The notes: generated by a model not told the origin, from the letters alone. A stretch of 64,000 nucleotides of DNA from Sphaerochaeta sp. (GCA_018399495.1 JAGYOG010000008.1:1-64000); one strand, 5' to 3'. Shown: positions 1 to 9,142, counted from the first letter of the stretch. Translations and numbers: made by a program.

Positions 1-627
1 AAAATTTTAAGCGCTCGGTATCGATTCATGGTCCATGAGAAGGAAAATATCCTCTCATATCTTGACTTGGGACAGATAAAGACGGTTGCAAATGTCCTAT
101 CTTCACTCGAAGATGACTCATTTTCCCTTCACTACCCATTCAGCTTTGCTGACCTACACCTGCAATCCTATCCGGAGATATCTGCTATCTATAATGCACT
201 GAATTTTTTTGAACAGTGTCAAGTGCTTGATAATGCAGCAGAATATGGAAAGAAAGGAATTTGCCAGGCCTTGGTTGCAATTGATTACCAAACAAGTCTT
301 ACCACAATCCTGGCATTGGGTAAAACCGAGGAAGAGCTAACAAAGAGAGCTCTTTCTTATCTCGAGGATCCCTTGGTGAAAACATTGATTGATGAATCAT
401 CAGAGAAGGATCTCTTTCATCTTCTCAAGCATATTCGGCAATCTCTTCAGCAGACAGAACCTTTTGAAAAGCGATATGCCTGCCACCAGGTTGCCTGCAG
501 TGAAGAATTTTTTCTCTCTCATCTTTTTTCAATGTTACTGGATGTACCATTCACACTTACCTGGGGATTGGGAAAAGACAGTCAAGGAAGGTATATACCC
601 AGCTATCTCACCGATGAGAACGTTTAG
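1..627 (+). CDS. Unrecognised protein, 5' end outside window
   Basis: The frame is open to the left edge of the window. The first ATG inside it, at position 28, has no ribosome binding site in front of it, so the gene most likely starts upstream and is seen here only from the middle. The visible part is about 208 residues, mostly helical in character, with two cysteines close together (CHQVAC) near residue 155 counted from the ATG at 28. I see no signal peptide, membrane segment or family motif. Its last 20 bases overlap the 3' end of the convergent gene on the other strand. No function can be proposed. Confidence 0.6.
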   Translation, partial: KILSARYRFMVHEKENILSYLDLGQIKTVANVLSSLEDDSFSLHYPFSFADLHLQSYPEISAIYNALNFFEQCQVLDNAAEYGKKGICQALVAIDYQTSLTTILALGKTEEELTKRALSYLEDPLVKTLIDESSEKDLFHLLKHIRQSLQQTEPFEKRYACHQVACSEEFFLSHLFSMLLDVPFTLTWGLGKDSQGRYIPSYLTDENV

Positions 628-1054
628 ACAAAAGAATCAAACCATTGAACAATGCTGCAAATGATCCGTTCTGACTCGGTAGTGACAGATTCTGGGAGCG
701 AGTGTTGATAAACATGACTGGAGCAAAATAGACCTCTGCCTGTTCCTGAGGAGCATGCTTGAGCACTTGTTTGGTTACTTCCTCGCCAAGGTAAGGACGA
801 TTGGGGTACATCCCCACTCCGACAACAACCCACCAAAGCCTACCATTTTGCTTCTGAGCCTTAAGCTGTGGGTATCTGTCCCTGCTACCACTGCGAAATA
901 CAATCATATACCCCATTTCTCGGAGGGTTTCTTCGACGTGTGCAACGCCCATGGCATATAGCGCATCATCACTGAGCAACTTGTATGATGCTGCTGTTCT
1001 TGCTGCCTCAATCTGTGGATACCGGAACAACGCTCTCATACGTAAGTATACCAC
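608..1054 (-). CDS. Unrecognised 148-residue protein downstream of cysK
   Basis: This small soluble protein of about 148 residues has no family I recognise. The middle contains a hydrophobic run (LWWVVVGVGMYP) followed by a charged stretch. The chosen start is GTG at 1054, because an AGGA lies about 13 bases upstream and 15 bases separate it from the cysK stop. An alternative ATG at 1039 has no visible ribosome binding site. The gene lies directly behind cysK on the same strand and is probably cotranscribed with it. The 3' end overlaps the convergent gene by 20 bases. Function unknown. Confidence 0.55.
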   Translation of the reverse strand: MVYLRMRALFRYPQIEAARTAASYKLLSDDALYAMGVAHVEETLREMGYMIVFRSGSRDRYPQLKAQKQNGRLWWVVVGVGMYPNRPYLGEEVTKQVLKHAPQEQAEVYFAPVMFINTRSQNLSLPSQNGSFAALFNGLILLSKRSHR

Positions 1055-1069
1055 AATCCATAGGTTTTC

Positions 1070-1999
1070 CTAGTCTTCTTCAAACAACCAGGTGGATAAA
1101 TACCGCTCGCCAGAATCTGGAAGAATTACCACAATGGTTTTACCCTTCCAAGCGGGGTCTGCTGCATACTGTAGAGCTACATGCATTGCCGCACCGCTGG
1201 AAATACCAACCAGTAAACCCTCTTGCTTGGCAAGAGAACGTGCAGTCTTTCCTGCCGTTGCATCTTCCACCGTCACAATTTCATCAATGATGGAGCGATC
1301 CAGGATCTTGGGAATGAAACCTGCACCGATGCCTTGGATCTTATGGGGCCCCCCATAGCCTTCACTCAAGACCGGGCTGGTGAAGGGCTCCACTGCAACT
1401 ATTTTCACCTTGGGGTTCTGTTCCTTGAGGTACTTTCCCACCCCGCTGATTGTTCCACCGGTACCAACTCCAGCTATGAATACATCAACATGGTGGCTAG
1501 TGTCTTCCCAGATTTCCACACCGGTGGTCCGGTAATGGACAGCTGGATTATCAGGATTCTCGAACTGGCTTGGAATAAAAGAATGGGGAGTTTTCTTTGC
1601 AAGCTCCTCGGCCTTTGCGATGGCCCCTTTCATACCCAAATCCCCTTCAGTAAGTACCAATTCAGCACCCAGCGCCGAGAGAAGTTTTCTTCTTTCAACA
1701 CTCATGGTCTCAGGCATCGTGATAATAAGTCTATACCCTTTGACTGCAGCAACATAGGCAAGCCCAACCCCGGTATTACCACTGGTAGGTTCAATGATAA
1801 CAGAGTCGGGGGTAAGCAGACCCCGCTGCTTGGCACCTTCAATCATGGACAAGGCTACACGGTCCTTTACACTGGAAAGCGGGTTGAAACTTTCCAACTT
1901 GGCAAGCACAGTCGCATCTCCATCATGGAGACGATGAATTTTGACCAAAGGAGTATTCCCGATTTTCTCTGTAATGTTCTGGTATATATGTCCGCTCAT
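1070..1999 (-). CDS. cysK: Cysteine synthase (O-acetylserine sulfhydrylase)
   Basis: This PLP enzyme makes L-cysteine from O-acetylserine and sulfide in the cytoplasm. Its 309 residues are the usual length for the family. The PLP lysine is K45 in the motif SVKDR, the substrate loop TSGNTG lies at residues 72-77, and the glycine-rich phosphate loop GTGGTISG and the late GISSGAA motif are also present. It has its own promoter (2051-2079) and stands immediately downstream of two Rrf2-family regulators. That arrangement resembles the CymR/IscR control of cysteine genes in other bacteria, though the control itself is inferred. CysK rather than CysM is chosen from the overall sequence and is not tested. 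Confidence 0.95.
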   Translation of the reverse strand: MSGHIYQNITEKIGNTPLVKIHRLHDGDATVLAKLESFNPLSSVKDRVALSMIEGAKQRGLLTPDSVIIEPTSGNTGVGLAYVAAVKGYRLIITMPETMSVERRKLLSALGAELVLTEGDLGMKGAIAKAEELAKKTPHSFIPSQFENPDNPAVHYRTTGVEIWEDTSHHVDVFIAGVGTGGTISGVGKYLKEQNPKVKIVAVEPFTSPVLSEGYGGPHKIQGIGAGFIPKILDRSIIDEIVTVEDATAGKTARSLAKQEGLLVGISSGAAMHVALQYAADPAWKGKTIVVILPDSGERYLSTWLFEED

Positions 2000-2050
2000 C
2001 TGACAGCCTCCATTGCTATAACTTTATATCCTAGTAATTTTATAGTCTTT

Positions 2051-2079
2051 ATAGTATTTAAAGTACAGCACTTTGTCAA
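2051..2079 (-). promoter_or_regulatory. Promoter of cysK
   Basis: Read on the minus strand, TTGACA (2079-2074) and TACTAT (2056-2051) are separated by 17 bases, a strong sigma70-type promoter about 50 bases upstream of the cysK ATG. The leader that follows carries a direct repeat ACTATAAAG/ACTATAAAA and the inverted arms CTATAA and TTATAG. These are plausible contact sites for the adjacent Rrf2 regulators, but that is inferred. Confidence 0.75.
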
Positions 2080-2090
2080 GGTCAGAACCA

Positions 2091-2507
2091 TCAGATCATA
2101 TAGGTGAACCACTCTGCCTTGGTTACTTCTGCCAAGGATACTTTCTCAAATACCTTTCGTACTTCTTGGTCCAACTTCTGGTAAAAGTGCAACCGAATCA
2201 CACGTTCAATGACAGATTCCTGTCCTTGTGTCGTTTCCTCGAACGAAATATATCCTTCCAGTAGAGTAAGGACATCATAAATAAAAATCTTCTCAGGGCT
2301 ATCTTTCAATTGATACCCACCTCCGGCGCCCTTGATGGAGTTCAAGAATCCACCACGAGTAAGCAGAAGTGCAACTTGTTGCAGATATTTCTCACTGAGT
2401 TCCTGACGATGTGCAACATGGGAGAGTGCAACAGGACCTTCACTCTGGTGTTCAGCCAAATCTACAAGCAATCGCAAGCCATAACGACCACGCGTCGAAA
2501 TTTTCAT
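2091..2507 (-). CDS. Rrf2-family regulator without cysteines (CymR-like)
   Basis: This 138-residue protein has the N-terminal winged helix of the Rrf2 family: it opens KISTRGRYGLR, has the recognition region LSEKYLQQV, and the wing motif GAGGGYQL. It contains no cysteine at all, so it cannot hold the Fe-S cluster found in IscR or NsrR. CymR of Firmicutes, which controls cysteine metabolism through CysK, also lacks the cluster. Its position directly upstream of cysK fits such a role, but the role is inferred. Its start overlaps the stop of the upstream Rrf2 gene as ATGA, so the two are translationally coupled. Confidence 0.85.
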   Translation of the reverse strand: MKISTRGRYGLRLLVDLAEHQSEGPVALSHVAHRQELSEKYLQQVALLLTRGGFLNSIKGAGGGYQLKDSPEKIFIYDVLTLLEGYISFEETTQGQESVIERVIRLHFYQKLDQEVRKVFEKVSLAEVTKAEWFTYMI

Positions 2508-2911
2508 ATACCTCCCCCCACTTCATGTTCTACCAAGTGTGAGGCTAAGTCTTCAATGAAAACCTGCTTTGAGTAATCCACTACAACACTCTGCAACATT
2601 GACCAAATCTGGTGTGTCTTGCAGGCTTCAGTGTGCTCACAATCCTTGCAAGGAACAGGACGGAAATCACCTTCACTGGCATTGAGTACATCGTGGCAAG
2701 AAATACCGCTACGTGCAATTCGGTATCCCCCTTGCACCCCTCGTTCCGCAACCACAAGTTTAGCACGCCTAAGAGGAATCATCAGTTGCTCCAGATAACC
2801 ACCGCTGATGCCAGTCGCTTCACTGATTGAGCGTATGCTGCAATTCTCCTTGCAGGTGGCCAGATAGACCATCGTCTGCAATGAGTACCTACCTTTTGTC
2901 GATAATTTCAT
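2504..2911 (-). CDS. Rrf2-family regulator with a cysteine cluster
   Basis: This 135-residue Rrf2 regulator opens KLSTKGRYSLQ, has the recognition region ISGGYLEQL and the wing GVQGGYRI. Residues C88, C91 and C97 with H100 form a candidate Fe-S site. The spacing is C-x2-C-x5-C-x2-H, whereas IscR has C-x5-C-x5-C-x2-H, so the first interval is shorter than usual. The protein may sense iron-sulfur status, nitric oxide or redox state. It is the first gene of a pair with the cysteine-free Rrf2 protein (ATGA overlap), upstream of cysK and divergent from the AbrB-family gene. The true ligand set is inferred from position only. Confidence 0.85.
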   Translation of the reverse strand: MKLSTKGRYSLQTMVYLATCKENCSIRSISEATGISGGYLEQLMIPLRRAKLVVAERGVQGGYRIARSGISCHDVLNASEGDFRPVPCKDCEHTEACKTHQIWSMLQSVVVDYSKQVFIEDLASHLVEHEVGGGI

Positions 2912-2966
2912 ATCTAGAAGGTATCAGTCAGCTATCATGACGTCAAGCGTTTGAGTAGGACTAGTT

Positions 2967-2978
2967 TTTGTATACAAA
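2967..2978. repeat. 12-base perfect palindrome between divergent genes
   Basis: TTTGTATACAAA is a perfect palindrome in the space between the Rrf2 gene (start 2911, minus) and the AbrB-family gene (start 3080, plus). It is well placed to be an operator, perhaps for one of the Rrf2 proteins, but nothing in the sequence proves this. Confidence 0.45.
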
Positions 2979-3079
2979 TAGTTCTCCAATCACCTAATGC
3001 ATGATACAATATCTTCCATTATCATCAGATAGAGGGTATACAACAACTCTCTTCTGGAACAATGCATCAAGGATTTCCT

Positions 3080-4122
3080 ATGAATTTACTTCCATTACTC
3101 ATATTGCATGTTGTCGGGGCAATAGGAGCACTGCTTTTAGGCGGCTACGCATACCTGCAAGCACCCTGATCGGAGCCCTTGTTGCGGTGATGATTCTCAA
3201 CAGTTTTCAGTCATCTGCAACCATATATCCTGAAGATCTTTGCATCTTTGTCCAGATTTTCAGTGGACTGGTGATTGGGACCCGCTTCACTCGCTTCGAT
3301 ATCAAGACGCTGAGAACCATGGTTTATCCCATCATTATTCTTGTGGTAGTGTTACTATCAACCAACCTTCTCTTTGCCTTCATCATGCATCATTTCACCA
3401 GTTTGAGTTTCATGACAAGCTTCTTTGCATGTGCCCCTGGTGGAGTATCAGACCTGGCACTTGTGGCTACCGATTTCGGGGCTGTGATGGAACACGTTGC
3501 ACTATTGCAACTATTCCGCTTGGTCTCCGTAATCATCGTATTTCCCCCGATGATCAGGGCAATGCTCAAGATTGATGAAAGCGCATCCTCTTCAAAAGAA
3601 AAACCCCGTGTTGGTTCTTCCAAATCTGTCTCAACAAGCTGGTTCCTTGCTACCATTGCCAGTGCCTTGGCAGGAGGACTGCTCTTCAATGCTGCAGCAA
3701 TTCCTGCAGGGGCAATCCTCGGCTCCATCGTAGGGGTTGCACTCTTGAATCTAGCCAGAGATAGAGCAACCTACCCAAGAATCATGAAAATGTTGGTACA
3801 AATAGCCGCAGGATCCTACATTGGAAGTAGAATTACCGTTCAAACCCTGTTTGAGATCAAGGTACTATTGCTCCCAGCAGTCATTCTTACCAATGAGCTT
3901 TTTTTCATGGCATTTGTTACTGCTGCAATCCTGCACAAGGTTTGTCGCCTGGACTGGGCAACCAGCCTCTTCTCCTCCACTCCAGGTGGTATCCAGGAGA
4001 TGGGCTTGATCAGTGACGAGTTGGGACTAGAAACCCCCAAGATCGTCCTGATGCATACATTTCGCATCCTTGCGGTCCTGGGGGTTCTGCCCTTCATAGC
4101 CGGACTTTTCGGTGATATCTAA
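3080..4122 (+). pseudogene. AbrB-family membrane protein with a frameshift near the start
   Basis: The body encodes a polytopic membrane protein of the AbrB/PF05145 family, with two similar halves each ending in a motif like APGGVSD or TPGGIQEMG. The natural start is ATG 3080 with AAGGA six bases upstream. It gives MNLLPLLILHVVGAIGALL and then hits a stop at 3167. The rest of the gene is in the next frame and continues as RRLRIPASTLIGA. One extra T in the run TTTT at 3135-3138 would join both parts into ALLFRRLRIP, as expected for the family. The long frame alone can be read from 3001, but its first 45 or so residues are not family-like. This is a single-base lesion or a sequencing error; the AbrB assignment is fairly firm. 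The stop overlaps the convergent DUF1846 gene. Confidence 0.8.
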
Positions 4123-5636
4123 GCAGGATTATACATAGAAGAAGTAGGGAATCTAGGGTCACTGGTCACATTAAGCACCAGCTTTCTCAATCCTGAAGAG
4201 TCCCCACTGCTGGGAATATGGGTCATGTGTACTTCACACCCGTTGAGGAGGGGAAGAACTTCACTTGCTTTCTTGGCATCCTTGCTGATTGCGCAGCTCA
4301 TTGCCAGGCAGATAAGCACCTCGTCGAGATTCAGGCTCACACCCCTACCATTGAGTACATCACGTTTCATTGCGGTAACAGACTGTACAATAGCAGGAGA
4401 AATAAGATCAATTTCATGATCAATATCAGCCAATACTTTCACTGCATTGAGGATCAAGGCAGAAGAAGCATGGAGGAAAGGTGAGTTGCACCCAGCGACA
4501 ATCCGGCCATCCGGCAACTCAATTGCCGCAGCACATACTATTCCATTTATTCCCTTGTTTCGTTCAATACCCTTCTCCAGGGCATGTTCTGCTGCAGGGA
4601 CAACACTACGGTTTTCACTCGACAATTTGGCTCCATCCATGATGGAGAGACTACGCTCGACGGTATCCTTGGTGCCTATGCCCTGAACATATTCACAGGC
4701 AGCACGATAGTAACGCCTGATAATCTCCTGTTCGCCGGCTCTGCGGACAACCTCATCATCGATGATGCCAAACCCGCATCGATTGACCCCCATATCAGTC
4801 GGGCTCTTGTAAGGACACTCCTTACCAGTAATTTTGCTTAGGATCCTGTTAAGCAAGGGATATGCCTCCAGATCCCTGGAATAATTGACGGTAATCTGGT
4901 TGTAGGCACTTGCGTGGAAGTGGTCGATCAGGTTCTTGTCCCCGATATCAGCGGTAGCACTCTCGTATGCTATATTCACAGGATGGTCGATTGGGAGATT
5001 CCAAATGGGGAATGTTTCAAATTTTGAGTAACCACTATGCCTTCCAGCCTTATAGTCATGATACATCTGGGACAGGCAGGTACCAAGCTTACCAGAACCA
5101 GGACCGGGACCGGTTACAATGACCACAGGTCGGTCGGTTTTAATGTAGGGATTTGCACCATATCCTTCGTCACTTACAATAAGGTCGACATTATTCGGGT
5201 ACCCGTGTGTTGACCGGTGGGTATAGACCGTGATGCCACGTTGTTCAAGAATATTCTTGAAGTGGACAGAACCAGGTTCCTCATCAAACCGGGTTATCAC
5301 CACACGAGAGACCTTCAGCCCCCACTTGGAGAAATCATCGATCATCTTGAACACATCAGTGTCATAGGTAATGCCGAAATCACTGCGCATTTTTCGGCGC
5401 TCAATGTCACCACTATGGATACAGATGATGACATCAATCTGGTCCTTGAGTGACTGGAATACACGCATCTTCACGTTCGGGTCAAAACCGGGAAGCACGC
5501 GTGATGCATGGTAGTCGAACAAGAGCTTGCCCCCACATTCCAGATAGAGTTTCCCATCACTCTGTTTCACTCGCTCGAGGATGTAGTGACGCTGTTCCTC
5601 TAGATACTTCTCATTGTCAAATCCAATTGCACCCAC
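4119..5636 (-). CDS. DUF1846 family protein
   Basis: This 505-residue cytoplasmic protein belongs to the DUF1846 family (PF08903), found in Firmicutes, spirochaetes and related anaerobes. Visible family features are the start IGFDNEKYLEEQ, the early block GGKLLFDYHASRVLPGF (residues 36-52), and a glycine-rich loop GPGPGSGKLGT at about 176-186 that resembles a nucleotide-binding loop. The length is normal for the family. The function is not established. GTG 5636 is the start, with AAGGGG eight bases upstream. It is the last gene of the long minus-strand run and follows the DJ-1 gene by five bases. Confidence 0.85.
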   Translation of the reverse strand: MGAIGFDNEKYLEEQRHYILERVKQSDGKLYLECGGKLLFDYHASRVLPGFDPNVKMRVFQSLKDQIDVIICIHSGDIERRKMRSDFGITYDTDVFKMIDDFSKWGLKVSRVVITRFDEEPGSVHFKNILEQRGITVYTHRSTHGYPNNVDLIVSDEGYGANPYIKTDRPVVIVTGPGPGSGKLGTCLSQMYHDYKAGRHSGYSKFETFPIWNLPIDHPVNIAYESATADIGDKNLIDHFHASAYNQITVNYSRDLEAYPLLNRILSKITGKECPYKSPTDMGVNRCGFGIIDDEVVRRAGEQEIIRRYYRAACEYVQGIGTKDTVERSLSIMDGAKLSSENRSVVPAAEHALEKGIERNKGINGIVCAAAIELPDGRIVAGCNSPFLHASSALILNAVKVLADIDHEIDLISPAIVQSVTAMKRDVLNGRGVSLNLDEVLICLAMSCAISKDAKKASEVLPLLNGCEVHMTHIPSSGDSSGLRKLVLNVTSDPRFPTSSMYNPA

Positions 5637-5641
5637 GCTTC

Positions 5642-6193
5642 TTACCCCTTGTATTGCAGTTGTCCTGCTATTGCTTTCTGAGTATTTTGGTCAAACAGCA
5701 CCCCGATAAGTGCCAAGGAGAACGGTATGGCAGCCCCAGGTCCCTGACCAGTAACCAACGAACCATCAACGATGAACGCCTCATTCTCAAGAACCAATCC
5801 TGGACAGGCTTCCTCGGTCCCTGGGTACCCTGTTACCCGTTTACCATCCAGCAAACCGGTCTTACCCAGTACAACAGCAGGGGCGGCACAGATGGCGCCA
5901 ATTACCCCTCTCTGGGCAGTCTCAATTACCTTTTCCACCACCTCAAAGGATGCAGCAAGATTCTTCGAGCCCTGACCTCCTCCTGGAAGCACAACACAAT
6001 CGTATGTCTTTTTCTTGCAAGCTGTTAGGGTGGTATCTGCATGTACGACGATGCCGTGGGCGCCTCTCACTGCAAGCGTATCAAGGGATGCCACGGTGAC
6101 TTTCGCACCACTACGTCGAAGCAAATCAATCGGTGTAATAGCCTCGACCTCCTCAAACCCTTCTGCCAAGATTACCAATACTGAGGGAACCAT
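5642..6193 (-). CDS. DJ-1/PfpI family protein
   Basis: This 183-residue protein of the DJ-1/YajL branch of the class I glutamine amidotransferase-like fold has its nucleophile elbow at GAICAAPAVV, with cysteine C102. The early acidic residues in GFEEVEA (12-18) that tune this cysteine in DJ-1 are present. Members of the family act as glyoxalases, protein or nucleotide deglycases or chaperones; which applies here cannot be told. The ATG is preceded by GGAGG at seven bases. It lies between the DAHP synthase and DUF1846 genes, with short gaps, so is probably cotranscribed. Confidence 0.88.
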   Translation of the reverse strand: MVPSVLVILAEGFEEVEAITPIDLLRRSGAKVTVASLDTLAVRGAHGIVVHADTTLTACKKKTYDCVVLPGGGQGSKNLAASFEVVEKVIETAQRGVIGAICAAPAVVLGKTGLLDGKRVTGYPGTEEACPGLVLENEAFIVDGSLVTGQGPGAAIPFSLALIGVLFDQNTQKAIAGQLQYKG

Positions 6194-6210
6194 GATAAGA
6201 CCTCCATTCT

Positions 6211-7287
6211 TCAGAGCGGCTGGATGACACCGCCTTCACTGCGAACCTTGCGAAGCAAATCGCAAGCATGGTGTACTATTCGTTCAGTCTCTTTCCAACC
6301 GATGCACGCATCGGTTACTGAGACACCATATTTCAAGGTAGATAAATCTTCGGGAATTTTTTGACATCCCTGCTCCAGATTGCTTTCCAACATGAAGCCA
6401 CGAATTGCCTTCTCTCCCCAGGATACCTGGTCAATGAGTGAACGTAATACACGTTTTTGTCGTTCGTAGTGCTTCCGAGAATTGGCGTGGCTGCAATCAA
6501 TGATAATAGAGGGATTCACCCCCTCCTTCTGCATAAACAGCCTTGCATTCTCCACATCATCCTCATAGTAATTGGGACTCTGATCCCCACCACGAAGAAT
6601 CAAGTGGCAACAATCATTGCCGGTTGTTCGAAAAATGGCACTTGCACCAGAGCCATCCATACCAATAAATGAGGCTGGTTGATGGGCGCTCTTAATGGCA
6701 TTGATTGCATTGTGCAGATCACCACTGGTACTATTCTTAAAACCAACAGCTACACTCAAGCCACTTGCAAGGTTGCGATGAATCTGGCTCTCGGTTGTCC
6801 TTGCCCCAATCGATGACCAACTCATCAACTCATCAATGTACTGGGGAATAATGGGGTCAAGCACCTCACACCCTACCGGCAACCCCAGCTTTACTATATC
6901 CAGCAAGAGGGAGCGAGCAGCCATGATACCCCCACCGATATCATAGGAACCATCCATCTTTGGATCGAGGATCAAACCTTTCCAACCCCCTACGGTCCTT
7001 GGCTTTTCAAAGTAGGTACGCATCACCACATACATCTCACCCTCAATCTCGCTTGCAAGCTCCTTGAGCTTCTGTGCATATTCGAGTGCTGCCTTGGGGT
7101 CATGCAGAGAACAGGGACCGATGATTGCAAGCAATCGTTGGTCCCTTCCTTGGATGATATCGTTGACCGTCTGGCGACTTCGATGAATGGATTCTGCCGT
7201 TTTCTCATCAACCGGCAACAGGGAGACGACCTGTTGCGGAGTAGCAAGTGGTTCAACCTGCTTAATTCTGATATCTACGTTTGCCAT
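6211..7287 (-). CDS. 3-deoxy-7-phosphoheptulonate synthase (class I DAHP synthase)
   Basis: This enzyme condenses phosphoenolpyruvate with erythrose 4-phosphate, the first step of the shikimate pathway to aromatic amino acids. It is a class I AroF/AroG/AroH type: motifs IIGPCSLHDP, KPRTVGGWKGL, the lysine block VGFKNSTSGD, ILRGG and IIDCSHANS are all visible. From ATG 7287 (AAAGGA nine bases upstream) the protein has 358 residues, as expected for the family. A frame extension upstream to 7317 lacks a binding site. Which aromatic amino acid inhibits it cannot be read here, so no symbol is assigned. It follows the acyl-CoA ligase by 46 bases in the minus-strand run. Confidence 0.93.
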   Translation of the reverse strand: MANVDIRIKQVEPLATPQQVVSLLPVDEKTAESIHRSRQTVNDIIQGRDQRLLAIIGPCSLHDPKAALEYAQKLKELASEIEGEMYVVMRTYFEKPRTVGGWKGLILDPKMDGSYDIGGGIMAARSLLLDIVKLGLPVGCEVLDPIIPQYIDELMSWSSIGARTTESQIHRNLASGLSVAVGFKNSTSGDLHNAINAIKSAHQPASFIGMDGSGASAIFRTTGNDCCHLILRGGDQSPNYYEDDVENARLFMQKEGVNPSIIIDCSHANSRKHYERQKRVLRSLIDQVSWGEKAIRGFMLESNLEQGCQKIPEDLSTLKYGVSVTDACIGWKETERIVHHACDLLRKVRSEGGVIQPL

Positions 7288-7333
7288 GCTGATTATTCCT
7301 TTGAGAAGGTATACCACGTCTCCGCGTTAAGGC

Positions 7334-9142
7334 TCAACCCTTTTCAGAATCCTTTACCGTATCATCCTTGTGTCTGGAGTACAGAAATCGTTTGATCTTT
7401 TGGGTTGGAGTCCTCTGGAACGGTTCCTCCTGCAACTCAGCACTGCTGATTCGGCTGAACGCACTCAGTTCCTTATTTACATCCTCTCGAATTTTTGCGA
7501 CGTATTTCAGGGCTTCTTCCTTTGCCTCGGTGACACTCAAAGCCATCTTGCTGGCAAAAGCCTCAACATCGATCTTGATCAAGGCAGCCAATCCACCCTG
7601 CTCAGGAATAACCAACGACTCAGTGACAAAATCCTGATTGTTTATTACCGACTCAATCATCTCTGGGTAGATATTCTCCCCTCCACTGCCAAGAATCATG
7701 GTCTTGGTACGTCCCTTGATGGAAAGCCTTCCATGCTTGTCGAGATGTCCAAGGTCCCCAGTCTTGAAATAACCATCCTCTGTGAAAATTGCCTTGTTCA
7801 ACTCAGGATTGTCATAGTATCCCTGCATTACATTGGGACCCTTTACTAAGATTTCTCCTACTCCGGTTTCCGGATCAGGATCAGAAAGCTTTACCTCAAC
7901 ATGATCGACCAATTTACCAATAACCCCAACGTAATGTTTCTTGGGCTTTCCACCAGCAATCAGAGGAGCCGTCTCAGTCAGCCCATATCCCTGTGCATAC
8001 GGGAATTTTGCATCAGCCAAGAACTGCTCAACCTCTCGGTCAAGTGGAGCTCCTCCGATACCAAAAAATTTCATATGACCACCAAAAGTCAACTTCAGCT
8101 TCCGTCCGATTGCTTTGCTGATCAACCTACGGGTGAAGGAGTAACGCATCCACTTCTTGATCTTCTCATTACCCTTGGTAACAGGAAGGACAGCACTGCG
8201 ATATACTTTTTCGATAAGCAAGGGAACAGTCATAACAATCGTTGGCTTAATCTCTTTCAGAGCGGGAAGCAAAATCGAAGTGACCGGGGGTTTACCGAGG
8301 AATACAATCTCACAACCGCAGAGCAACTCCAAGATTTGGCCGGTGGTAAATTCATATACATGGCTTACCGGCAAAATCGAGAGCACCTTGGACTTATAAT
8401 TGAGATCAACATAGACATCAGTAGAGACATCAGCATTCCACACCAGGTTCTTGTGTGTAAGCATTACCCCTTTGCTGCTACCAGTTGTACCACTGGTATA
8501 AATCAGGGAGGCAAGATCGTCTTCCTGAGCAAGGGATGCCTCACGAAGCTTCCTGCCTTTCTCATCAATCTTACGACGGCTGATATCCTTACCCGGTGCG
8601 GCAGCAAACTGTGTTTTATCCTCAAGCCCCTTTGCGATGGCTGAAGGGATGTGAAATAGGTCTTCCATTCTTACCAAGTAGGAATCATTAGCCTGGACAT
8701 ATCCCTTTACCTTTTCAAAATGCTTGACGTTTATCACGACACCTTTCGCCCCAGCATGTTCGAGAATCTGGGTAACCTCCTTGGTTGAGAAATCCGGTAG
8801 GATGGGAACTGCAACGCACCCGATGGAAGTAATACCGAAGTATGCAACCATCCAGGTAGGACAACTCTCCCCCATCACAGCGATCTTGTCACCACGTGAG
8901 AAACCAGCTTCCAGAAGGGTGATGGAAATGGCATCTTTCATCATCTTCAGTTGCGCATAGGTGATCTCACTACCTTCCTCACGGTAGGTACGTAAGGCAA
9001 TCCCGTCTCCATTACGACTGGCAGTACAATCAACCACTGCGTCCATCGTATACTGGTTAACGGACTTCATGGTAAGTCCATCTTCACGCTTGAGTTTTTT
9101 TATTCTCTTCAAGGACCATACTTCTGTTTGTTTTTTCTTCAT
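7334..9142 (-). CDS. AMP-forming acyl-CoA ligase (first of three)
   Basis: This is an ANL-superfamily adenylating enzyme of about 602 residues, likely activating a fatty acid to acyl-CoA or acyl-adenylate. The phosphate loop YTSGTTGSSKG lies at 215-225, the GYGLTET motif follows, and the hinge region YFKTGDLGHLD and the late lysine region TPTQKIKRFLY are present. ATG 9142 is chosen because it overlaps the stop of the upstream hydrolase gene as ATGA and has GAGG seven to eight bases upstream. Substrate chain length cannot be predicted. Its C-terminal half is closer in style to bacterial long-chain ligases than to acetyl-CoA synthetase. Confidence 0.88.
   Translation of the reverse strand: MKKKQTEVWSLKRIKKLKREDGLTMKSVNQYTMDAVVDCTASRNGDGIALRTYREEGSEITYAQLKMMKDAISITLLEAGFSRGDKIAVMGESCPTWMVAYFGITSIGCVAVPILPDFSTKEVTQILEHAGAKGVVINVKHFEKVKGYVQANDSYLVRMEDLFHIPSAIAKGLEDKTQFAAAPGKDISRRKIDEKGRKLREASLAQEDDLASLIYTSGTTGSSKGVMLTHKNLVWNADVSTDVYVDLNYKSKVLSILPVSHVYEFTTGQILELLCGCEIVFLGKPPVTSILLPALKEIKPTIVMTVPLLIEKVYRSAVLPVTKGNEKIKKWMRYSFTRRLISKAIGRKLKLTFGGHMKFFGIGGAPLDREVEQFLADAKFPYAQGYGLTETAPLIAGGKPKKHYVGVIGKLVDHVEVKLSDPDPETGVGEILVKGPNVMQGYYDNPELNKAIFTEDGYFKTGDLGHLDKHGRLSIKGRTKTMILGSGGENIYPEMIESVINNQDFVTESLVIPEQGGLAALIKIDVEAFASKMALSVTEAKEEALKYVAKIREDVNKELSAFSRISSAELQEEPFQRTPTQKIKRFLYSRHKDDTVKDSEKG

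Noticed and set aside
1223-2107. Open frame of 294 codons on the plus strand opposite cysK
   Set aside because: It lies almost wholly opposite a certain gene, lacks a ribosome binding site and has no family-like sequence.
3131-3145. Programmed -1 frameshift in the AbrB-family gene
   Set aside because: The site reads CTG CTT TTA GGC, which is not a canonical X XXY YYZ slippery heptamer, and I see no strong hairpin just downstream.
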